DNA of 64,000 bases, from NCBI RefSeq assembly GCF_036038375.1, contig NZ_CP107935.1, positions 8,556,001-8,620,000 on the forward strand, in the 5' to 3' direction. Of this stretch, positions 58,100-64,000 are shown piece after piece. This stretch comes from Streptomyces sp. NBC_00414. Its GTDB lineage: Bacteria > Actinomycetota > Actinomycetes > Streptomycetales > Streptomycetaceae. The first letter of the stretch is position 1. The number at the start of each line of letters is the position of its first letter. Made by a program: the position numbers and the translations under genes. The notes under the pieces are model-generated. The model worked only from the letters and a program-made list of their open reading frames with translations. It searched no databases and was not told the origin of the DNA.

Positions 58100-59257
58100 T
58101 CAGCGGCGGGCCGTGACCGTGCCCTCCACCGCGAAGAGCTGCTCCTCCACATGGTCGAGAGCCAGGCGCAGCGCGCCCGTCGCCACGGCCGCCTCACCCA
58201 GCAGCGACAACGTCACCCGGGGCGGCCGCAGACAGTACCGGGCCAGCTCCTTGCGCAGCGGCTCCAGTACGCCGTCGATACCCGCCGCCCAGCCGCCGAT
58301 CACGACGAGCTCGGGGTCGAGGGCCAGGACGAGGGCCGCGACGTCGTGCACCAGCCGCTGTATGAAGCGCTCGACGGCCGCTAGGGCCCGTTCGTCGCCC
58401 GCGCGGGCGTGCGTGAAGACCTCCGCCACCGCCTGCTCGTCGAGCGGGTGCAGCGGCTCGTCGGTCGTGGACAGCAGCGTCTCCGGAGTGACCTCACGGC
58501 CCAGCAGATGGAGCGCGCCGATCTCACCGGCCGCGCCCCCGAAGCCGCGGTGCAGCCGCCCGCCGATGAGCGAACCGGCCCCGGGACTCAGCCCGGCCAG
58601 CACGAACACCATGTCGTCGGATTCGGTCGCCGCGCCCTTCCAGTGCTCGGCGACCGCCGCCGCGTTGGCGTCGTTCTCCACGATCACCGGGCACTTGAAG
58701 GAGCGGCGCAGCCGCTCGCCCAGCGCCAGCCCCGTCCACTCCGGCAGCGCCGTACAGAGGCGTACGGTGCCGTCGGCCTCGACGATGCCGGGCGAGGTCG
58801 CTCCGACGGCCCGCAGGGAGCCGCGCGCGACCCCGGCACGGCGCAGCAGCTCGGCGACGGCCGTACGCAGCCGTTCGAGCCGTTCGTCGGCGGACGCCGT
58901 CTCGCACACGTCCTTGGCGAGCGAACCGAGCACCCGGCCGTCCAGGTCCGACAGGAGCACGGCCACCCGGTGCGGGCCGATCTCCAGGCCCAGCAGATGG
59001 CCCGCCTCCGCCCGGAAGCGGAACCGGCGCGCGGGCCGGCCCTGGCGTCGTGCGGCGCTCTCGTCGGCCGCGGTCTCGACGACCAGGCCGCCGTCGATGA
59101 GCCCCTCGACGACGCCTTCGACGGTGGGCCGGGACAGGCCTGTCACCCGCGTGATCTCGGTGAGTGTCGCGAAGTCCGTCGCCCGCAGGGCGTGCAGCAC
59201 CACCGCGGAATTGATCCTTCGCAGCAGAGAGGGATCCCCGCCGGTCAACTGCCCCAA
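58100..59257 (-). CDS. ROK-family transcriptional regulator
   Basis: A 385-residue ROK repressor (NagC/XylR type). The N-terminal winged helix is LRRINSAVVLHALRATDFATL and VTGLSRPTVEGVVEGLI; the sugar-kinase-like domain has LGLEIGPHRVAVLLSDLDG, the phosphate loop GLSPGAGSLIGG, VENDANAAAVAEHW and VVIGGWAAG. I do not see the CxCGxxGC zinc motif of many ROK proteins, since the region reads GEIGALHLLGREV, so zinc-dependent function may be lost. The start is TTG 59257 after GGGAGGAC. Effector probably a sugar or sugar phosphate. Confidence 0.87.
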   Translation of the reverse strand: MGQLTGGDPSLLRRINSAVVLHALRATDFATLTEITRVTGLSRPTVEGVVEGLIDGGLVVETAADESAARRQGRPARRFRFRAEAGHLLGLEIGPHRVAVLLSDLDGRVLGSLAKDVCETASADERLERLRTAVAELLRRAGVARGSLRAVGATSPGIVEADGTVRLCTALPEWTGLALGERLRRSFKCPVIVENDANAAAVAEHWKGAATESDDMVFVLAGLSPGAGSLIGGRLHRGFGGAAGEIGALHLLGREVTPETLLSTTDEPLHPLDEQAVAEVFTHARAGDERALAAVERFIQRLVHDVAALVLALDPELVVIGGWAAGIDGVLEPLRKELARYCLRPPRVTLSLLGEAAVATGALRLALDHVEEQLFAVEGTVTARR

Positions 59258-59393
59258 CGTCCGTCCTCCCAGCTCGTTGCGCGTGTCGGTTGGCCGGATC
59301 GTACTCGGCGCGGAGGGTCCCGGCGAGTGCCGGGGATCACCTGCCCGCCCCGGAGCCGCGCCACGGACCGGAATCAGCCGAGTGGGACCGGAA

Positions 59394-60056
59394 TCAGCCG
59401 GGTGCCACGAACCCCGACTCGTACGCCGCGATCACCGCCTGGGTGCGGTCCCGGGCCCCCAGCTTCGACAGTACGGCGCTGACGTGGGACTTCACCGTCT
59501 CGCCGCCGACCACCAGCCGTGCGGCGATCTCCGCGTTCGACAGGCCCCGTGTCATCAGCCGCAGCACCTCCGCCTCGCGCTCGCTCAGCGCCGCCCGCTT
59601 CAGCGCGGCCCGGGCCGCGGGATTCCCGTCACTGTTCCCGTACTCGGCGGCCAACTGCCGTACCGAGGCCGGGAACAGCAGTGACTCGCCCTCGGCGACC
59701 AGCCGCACGGCGTGCACGATCTCGGCCGGCCGCGACCGCTTCAGGAGGAAGCCGTCGGCGCCCGCGCGCAGCGCCTCGTACACGTACTCGTCGTTCTCGA
59801 AGGTCGTCACCACGAGGATCTTCGGCGGCCGGTCGACGGTCCGCAGCACCGCGCGGGTGGCCTCGATGCCGTCCATCAACGGCATCCGGACGTCCATCGC
59901 GACGACATCGGGCCGCAGCCGCCGCACCAGGGGGATCACCGCCGCGCCGTCGGCGGCCTCACCGACGACCTCGATGTCGGGCTGCGCCTCCAGGATGGCC
60001 CGCAGACCGGCTCGTACGAGGGGTTCGTCGTCTACGAGGAGAACGGTGACGGGCAT
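59394..60056 (-). CDS. NarL-type response regulator
   Basis: A 220-residue response regulator. The receiver has the acid pair DDEP (D9, D10), phosphoacceptor D55 in VVAMDVRMPLMDG, and K105-type lysine in ADGFLLKRSRP. The LuxR helix-turn-helix (LSEREAEVLRLMTRGLSNAEI, GGETVKSHVSAVLSKLG) is at the C-terminus. It pairs with the histidine kinase gene 14 bases upstream. TACGCT (60063-60068, minus strand) is 6 bases before the ATG, so it may also have its own leaderless promoter. Likely targets are the palindromes before the ABC exporter. Confidence 0.92.
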   Translation of the reverse strand: MPVTVLLVDDEPLVRAGLRAILEAQPDIEVVGEAADGAAVIPLVRRLRPDVVAMDVRMPLMDGIEATRAVLRTVDRPPKILVVTTFENDEYVYEALRAGADGFLLKRSRPAEIVHAVRLVAEGESLLFPASVRQLAAEYGNSDGNPAARAALKRAALSEREAEVLRLMTRGLSNAEIAARLVVGGETVKSHVSAVLSKLGARDRTQAVIAAYESGFVAPG

Positions 60057-60070
60057 CCGGTCAGCGTAGA

Positions 60071-61225
60071 TCAGCGCAGCGGCAGTTCGACGTGCACCTG
60101 CCAGTCACCGTCGTCCGGGCCGGTTCTCGCCCGGCCGCCGAGCAGCGCGGCCCGCTCCCGGATGCCCCGCAGACCGCTGCCCCGGCCGGGCCCCGATATC
60201 GCCGCCGTCAGCGGGTTCCGCACCTCCAGGGCGAGCGTCCGGTCCTCGACCGCGATACGAATGCGGACGGGCACCGCGCCCGCGTGCCGCAGCACGTTGG
60301 TGAGCGCCTCCTGAAGGATGCGGTAGCCCTCGCGGGACACCGGCCCCGGCACGGTCTCCAGGGGGCCTGTCAGCTCGGCGTCGATCTTCGCCCCGGAAAG
60401 GCGCGCGGACTCCATGAGCCGGTCGGCCTCCACCAGGGTCGGACGGCTGCTCGCGGGCCGCCGCGACTCCCGCAGCACCCCGAGCACCCGCTCCAGGTCC
60501 TCCAGCGCGGCACGGCCGGTGTCCTCGATGGCGAGCAGCGCCCGGTCGGTGAACTCGGGGTCTCCCGCGGCCCGCGCGGCCCCCGCCTGCACCACGGCCA
60601 CCGTCAGCGCGTGGCCGATCGAGTCGTGCAGCTCGCGGGCGATACGGGTGCGCTCCAGGAGCTGTTCGGTGCGCTCCTCCAGCGCGGCCACCCGCTCGGC
60701 GGGCGACGGCCCCAGGAGGCGGCGTGCGATGACCGTGATCAGCCGGCCGAGACCGATGAACGCCCCGTAGAAGGCGATCAGCGTCAGCGGCGCGAGCAGG
60801 GCGTACGCCCAGTGCGGGTGCGACACAGGCAGGAACGGATTGTCGTCGGGTACGTAACCGGTCGAGATCCGGATCAGGTCCACGGTGACCAGCGGAAGCC
60901 AGACGCTGACTCCCGCCGCCGCCCAGCCGAACACCATGCGCGTCCCCAGCCACAGCACGGTCCGCAGCCGGTCCCCCCACGTGGCCGACGGGACGACCGA
61001 GATCGCCGGGTCCTGTCCGTCCCGCATCAGCATGAACTGCGCCTGCACACCCTCGTTCCGCCGCACGGCCGGAATCAGCCCCAGCAGGGGCAGCGCCAGC
61101 GCGGGGGCCCACGGCGTGGCGGGGTGGATGAAGATCCACACGCTGCTGACCAGCATGGGAACCCACAGGTGAATGAAGCGCGTGTACGTCGTCCCGGAGG
61201 TCAGCGGGCGCAGCAGGCGGGCCAT
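60071..61225 (-). CDS. Membrane sensor histidine kinase (HisKA_3)
   Basis: A 384-residue sensor kinase. Four to five hydrophobic segments in the first 165 residues form a compact membrane sensor. The phosphorylated His is H200 in RIARELHDSIGHALT; the ATP-binding part has REGYRILQEALTNVLRHAG (N-box) and GSGLRGIRERAALLGG (G-box). It probably senses envelope or membrane stress and phosphorylates the adjacent response regulator, as in LiaS/DesK-like systems. It is divergent from the ABC exporter. Confidence 0.9.
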   Translation of the reverse strand: MARLLRPLTSGTTYTRFIHLWVPMLVSSVWIFIHPATPWAPALALPLLGLIPAVRRNEGVQAQFMLMRDGQDPAISVVPSATWGDRLRTVLWLGTRMVFGWAAAGVSVWLPLVTVDLIRISTGYVPDDNPFLPVSHPHWAYALLAPLTLIAFYGAFIGLGRLITVIARRLLGPSPAERVAALEERTEQLLERTRIARELHDSIGHALTVAVVQAGAARAAGDPEFTDRALLAIEDTGRAALEDLERVLGVLRESRRPASSRPTLVEADRLMESARLSGAKIDAELTGPLETVPGPVSREGYRILQEALTNVLRHAGAVPVRIRIAVEDRTLALEVRNPLTAAISGPGRGSGLRGIRERAALLGGRARTGPDDGDWQVHVELPLR

Positions 61226-61259
61226 CGCGTCATCGTGTCAGCCGCCACTGACAACGGGC

Positions 61260-61301
61260 CTCCCCCGAGCGGGGGAGACGTCCTCCCCGGGCGGGGGAGG
61301 A
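61260..61301. promoter_or_regulatory. Two palindromes in the TCS/ABC divergent region
   Basis: CTCCCCCG-AG-CGGGGGAG (61260-61277) and TCCTCCCC-GGGCG-GGGGAGGA (61281-61301) share the CTCCCC/GGGGAG arms. Their centres are about 22 bases, two helical turns, apart. Located between the kinase and exporter genes, they are candidate sites for the response regulator, though a GC hairpin is the alternative. Confidence 0.55.
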
Positions 61302-61333
61302 CCAACCACCCTCCCGGCGGCCAGCCTTGGGCC

Positions 61334-62326
61334 ATGACCAGCATCGACGTCCAAGAACTCACCAAGGAGTACGGCACCACCCGCGCCGTGGACCGGCTGA
61401 CCTTCCGGGTCGAACCGGGCCGGGTCACCGGCTTCCTCGGCCCCAACGGCGCGGGCAAGTCCACCACCATGAGGCTCGTGCTCGGCCTCGACCGGCCCAC
61501 GTCGGGCACCGTCACCGTAGGCGGCCACGCGTACGCGGCGCTGGAGGAGCCGTTGCGTCACGTCGGCGCCCTGCTCGACGCGCAGGCCGCGCATGGTTCG
61601 CGTACCGCGCGGGACCATCTGCGGGCGCTCGCGGCGAGCAACCGCCTTCCCGAGACCCGCGTCGACCAGGTTCTGGAGGAGGCGGGCCTCGCCTCGGTGG
61701 CCCGCCGCCGCGTCAGGACGTACTCCCTGGGCATGCGGCAGCGCCTCGGCATCGCCGCGGCTCTGCTGGGCGACCCGCAGGTGGTCCTGCTCGACGAACC
61801 GTCCAACGGGCTCGACCCCGAAGGCATCATCTGGATCAGGGAACTGCTGCGCCGGCTCGCCCGCGAGGGCCGCACCGTGCTCGTCTCCAGCCATCTGATG
61901 AACGAGACCGCCTCGTTCGCCGACCACCTCGTCGTGCTGGGCCGCGGCCGGCTGCTCGCCGACATGGCGATGCGGGAGTTCGTCCAGGCGCGCGTGGACC
62001 CCCGGGTACGGGTACGCACCACGGACGGCGCCGCCCTTCGCGACCTGCTCGCGCGGCACGGATACGACGCCGTCGAGAGCGAGAGCGAGAGCGAGGGCGA
62101 GGGCGAGGGCGGTGACGGGGCCGAGGGCGGGCGCGAACGGTGGATCGTGCACCACGCGCGCGTGGACGACATCGGCCGCCTCGCCTCGGACGCGGGTCTG
62201 CCCATCCTCGAACTGGCGGCGGAGGAAGGCACGCTGGAACAGGCCTACCTCGATCTGACCGCCACGGAGGCCGAGTTCGCCGCCCAGCCGGCCGCCCCGT
62301 CCCCGACCCAGCCGCAGGAGGCCTGA
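61334..62326 (+). CDS. ABC exporter ATPase
   Basis: A 330-residue ABC ATPase of the export (CcmA/NatA-like) type. Walker A is GPNGAGKSTTM, the signature YSLGMRQRLG, Walker B VVLLDEPSNGLD and the H-loop VSSHLMNE. The C-terminal region holds an acidic repeat (ESESESEGEGEGGDG, about 236-252) inside an otherwise usual domain. With the permease that follows it forms an exporter, likely for an antimicrobial peptide or lipid. The divergent two-component system should regulate it. Confidence 0.9.
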   Translation: MTSIDVQELTKEYGTTRAVDRLTFRVEPGRVTGFLGPNGAGKSTTMRLVLGLDRPTSGTVTVGGHAYAALEEPLRHVGALLDAQAAHGSRTARDHLRALAASNRLPETRVDQVLEEAGLASVARRRVRTYSLGMRQRLGIAAALLGDPQVVLLDEPSNGLDPEGIIWIRELLRRLAREGRTVLVSSHLMNETASFADHLVVLGRGRLLADMAMREFVQARVDPRVRVRTTDGAALRDLLARHGYDAVESESESEGEGEGGDGAEGGRERWIVHHARVDDIGRLASDAGLPILELAAEEGTLEQAYLDLTATEAEFAAQPAAPSPTQPQEA

Positions 62327-62328
62327 CC

Positions 62329-63060
62329 GTGCCGTTCGCACCCGTACTCCACTCGGAGTGGCTCAAGATCCGTACCCTGCGGTCGCTCGTCGCGGGACTG
62401 TGCGCCCTCGTGGTCGTCACCGCGGCCTTCACCGCGCTGGCCGGAGCCGACAGTTCCGACGGCGGGGAAGCGGACTTCGACCCGCTGTTCACGGCGTTCT
62501 TCGGTGTCAACTTCGGACAGATCGCTGCGATCACCTTCGGCGCGCAGGCCGTGTCGTCCGAGTTCCAGGGAGGCGCCCTGCGGGTCTCGCTGACCGCCGT
62601 GCCCCGGCGCGGACGGTGGTTCGCGGCGAAGACGACGGCCATCGGCGCCCCCGTCCTGGTCGTCGGCCTCCTCACCGGGTTCGTGAGCCTCGCCGTGGGC
62701 AAGGCCGTCCTCGGTGACCGGGCGAGCGGGATGAGCTGGGCCGAGGGACTGCAGGCAGTGGTGGGCTGCGGGATCTACCTGGCCCTGATGGCGCTGTTCG
62801 CGGCCGGACTGACCGCGGTGCTGCGCAGCGGCGTCACCACGCTGAGCATCCTCATCCCCTTCCTCCTGCTGGTCTCCTTCGTGGTCGGCGACATGTCCGG
62901 GAACGCCGCCGACTTCCTGCCCGACAGGGCGGGGCAGGTGGTCCTGCACGAGACGTGGGACGGCATGCTCGGGCCGTGGGCGGGGCTCGCGGTGACAGCG
63001 GTGTGGACGTCGGCCGCGCTCCTGGCCGGATCGTGGAGTGTGCGCCGCCGGGACGCGTGA
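62329..63060 (+). CDS. ABC-2-type exporter permease
   Basis: A 243-residue permease with about six hydrophobic segments and the typical ABC-2 start FAPVLHSEWLKIRTLRS. The EFQGGALRVSLTAVPRRGRW stretch after the second segment is a hallmark of these small export permeases. It works with the ATPase encoded just upstream (2-base gap between stop and GTG). AGGAGG lies about 8 bases before the GTG. Exported substrate unknown. Confidence 0.87.
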   Translation: MPFAPVLHSEWLKIRTLRSLVAGLCALVVVTAAFTALAGADSSDGGEADFDPLFTAFFGVNFGQIAAITFGAQAVSSEFQGGALRVSLTAVPRRGRWFAAKTTAIGAPVLVVGLLTGFVSLAVGKAVLGDRASGMSWAEGLQAVVGCGIYLALMALFAAGLTAVLRSGVTTLSILIPFLLLVSFVVGDMSGNAADFLPDRAGQVVLHETWDGMLGPWAGLAVTAVWTSAALLAGSWSVRRRDA

Positions 63061-63125
63061 ACCAGGGCGGCCGTTGTCGCCTGACGGGCCGCCAAATGTC
63101 AGTGGTGACCGCTTTACTGGACTTC

Positions 63126-63572
63126 ATGACCACTGAGCGACACCTCGCCACGATCGACGAGCTGTGCGTCCGCGACTTCCCCGCGGCGCACGGCTGGTCG
63201 GACGTCGGCGCGGGGGGACCCGGCTACCACCTGGTGGTGCTGGAGACGACGCGTGGCTTCGGGACGGGTGACCGGTCCGGGCGGGAGGAGATCGCGGACC
63301 AGTTCGCCGCCTACAGAGAGGGCGTCTCGCAGCGGCTGGGGGAGCGCTGGGGCGAGGCGGAACCGAAGAGCCTGGCCGGTGTCTTCCTGCGCTCCGAGAA
63401 CCCCGACGAGCGAATACCGAAGCCGTGGGCCTACCTCAGCGCGTACGTGGGACACGTGGACCTGTGGGAGGCCGACGGCACCGGGCGGTGGGTGGCCGTG
63501 GGGGTTTCCGAGCCGACGGAAGGTCAGGAGTTCCAACTCTTCGCCCTGGTGACGGAGGTGGCTCCGCCCTGA
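63126..63572 (+). CDS. Hypothetical protein, 148 aa
   Basis: I do not recognise this protein. It is a 148-residue soluble alpha/beta protein; Trp and Gly positions (WSDVGAGGPGYHLVVLE, PWAYLSAYVGHVDLWEADGTGRW) suggest a compact single domain. No signal peptide, membrane helix or catalytic motif stands out. ATG 63126 is chosen; an in-frame ATG at 63097 would add about 10 residues, and neither has a clear ribosome site. It follows the ABC exporter by 65 bases and may have its own promoter. Confidence 0.6.
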   Translation: MTTERHLATIDELCVRDFPAAHGWSDVGAGGPGYHLVVLETTRGFGTGDRSGREEIADQFAAYREGVSQRLGERWGEAEPKSLAGVFLRSENPDERIPKPWAYLSAYVGHVDLWEADGTGRWVAVGVSEPTEGQEFQLFALVTEVAPP

Positions 63573-63633
63573 CATGTGCGTGGGCGCTCCGCTGGGAGCG
63601 TGGTGATTGGTCTGCGGGGCGGTGGGGCCGGTT

Positions 63634-63818
63634 GCGCCGTTCCCCGCGCCCCTAAAGGATCGCGCCGTTCCCCGCGCCCCTGGAGACGCAAAAGATTGCG
63701 CTGTTCCGCGCGCCTTTGGAGACGGAAAAGATTGCGCCGTTCCCCGCGCCCCTAAAGGATCGCGCCGTTCCCCGCGCCCCTGGAGACGCAAAAGATTGCG
63801 CCGTTCCCCGTGCCCCCT
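63634..63818. repeat. Nested array of the GCGCCGTTCCCCGCGCCCCT element
   Basis: Six copies begin at 63634, 63662, 63698, 63734, 63762 and 63798. Spacings run 28, 36, 36, 28, 36, so a 100-base composite of three elements (linkers AAAGGATC, GGAGACGCAAAAGATT and GGAGACGGAAAAGATT) is duplicated. The third copy is decayed (GCGCTGTTCCGCGCGCCTTT). The sixth copy holds the stop codon of the glycosylase gene. Confidence 0.85.
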
Positions 63819-64000
63819 AGGAGCGCGAGGTTCGCGCGGTCTTGCGTAGGCGGGCGAACTCCTCTGCCATCGTTGCCGCCGTCCAGTGTGCGTTCAGGCC
63901 GCTGGGGTTGGGCAGGACCCACACGCGCGTGGAGCCGAACGTCCGTTCCTGCGGCCCGATCACGGCCTTGCGGTCGTCGAAGGCGGCCCGGTAGGCGGTC
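63817..64000 (-). CDS. mug: Mismatch-specific uracil/thymine DNA glycosylase, 3' part
   Basis: The last 60 residues of a Mug-type glycosylase, with the 5' part beyond the window. The decisive motif is VWVLPNPSGLNAHWT, which matches the NPSGLNAH signature of G:U/G:T mismatch-specific DNA glycosylases in the uracil-DNA glycosylase superfamily. The enzyme removes U or T from G mismatches for base-excision repair. The C-terminus (ARLRKTARTSRS) is basic. The TAG stop at 63817-63819 lies within the last unit of the repeat array. Confidence 0.85.
   Translation of the reverse strand, partial: TAYRAAFDDRKAVIGPQERTFGSTRVWVLPNPSGLNAHWTAATMAEEFARLRKTARTSRS

Noticed and set aside
60092..61333. Upstream extension of the ABC ATPase frame
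   Set aside because: It lies antisense to the histidine kinase; Walker and N-terminal motifs begin right after ATG 61334.

Overview
The window is high-GC actinobacterial chromosome, almost certainly Streptomyces. Third codon positions are nearly all G or C, GTG starts are frequent, and I found only one in-frame TTA codon. Short intergenic repeats with the core GCGCCGTTCCCCGCGCCCCT occur in three places, and regulators of the LuxR, GntR, ROK, MocR, Lrp, AraC and ECF41 families are dense. I see no rRNA, tRNA, insertion sequence, phage gene or CRISPR array. It reads as ordinary chromosome with many small regulated units.

Layout. 1-10 kb: a small membrane protein, a short unknown protein, two LuxR-type regulators (one with a TTA codon, one a large STAND ATPase), a DUF6325/DUF1269 pair, and a divergent two-gene glycosidase operon (GH63-like plus alpha-amylase-like). 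10-22 kb: SulP and MFS transporters, an RDD protein coupled to a repeat protein, a left-handed beta-helix acyltransferase, EamA/XRE-cupin and CDF/ArsR divergent transporter-regulator pairs, a YbaK-like editing protein, a VOC protein, an MHYT membrane sensor and a CoA-binding protein. 22.3-25.6 kb: a cobalamin riboswitch followed by a BtuF-BtuC-BtuD uptake operon. 25.6-32 kb: a cysteinyl-tRNA-synthetase-like protein without its catalytic motifs, a SixA-like phosphatase, YigZ, and SbcD-SbcC. 32-34.8 kb: Lrp/rhodanese, an orphan Imm21 protein and an AraC regulator. 34.8-40.6 kb: a siderophore-iron uptake operon (ATPase, lipoprotein, fused double permease, C39-like peptidase) behind a promoter with an iron-box-like site.

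40.6-50.2 kb: a DUF885 metalloprotein, an Lrp/trans-sulfuration pair, a membrane-anchored ACT-GNAT protein, and a translationally coupled SWIM zinc-finger plus DUF6493 pair. 50.4-58 kb: a Tat-exported PhoD phosphatase with two strong terminators, a 0.6-kb repeat-filled gap, a MocR/EamA pair, an alpha/beta hydrolase that overlaps the EamA gene tail-to-tail, an ECF41 sigma factor, and a GntR regulator with a DasR-type (dre-like) site at its promoter. 58-64 kb: a ROK regulator, a two-component system facing an ABC exporter across two palindromes, a small unknown protein, a repeat array, and the 3' end of a mismatch-specific DNA glycosylase gene.

Cross-cutting observations. Many genes have a TANNNT hexamer only 6-8 bases before the start codon, the signature of leaderless transcription. 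Strong perfect hairpins without U-tracts mark several gene ends. The best candidates for undescribed biology are the SWIM/DUF6493 pair, the inactive CysRS-like protein, the membrane ACT-GNAT enzyme, and the shared dyads between the divergent DUF6325 and glycosidase operons. Family assignments are from recognising motifs by eye; no database search was run.
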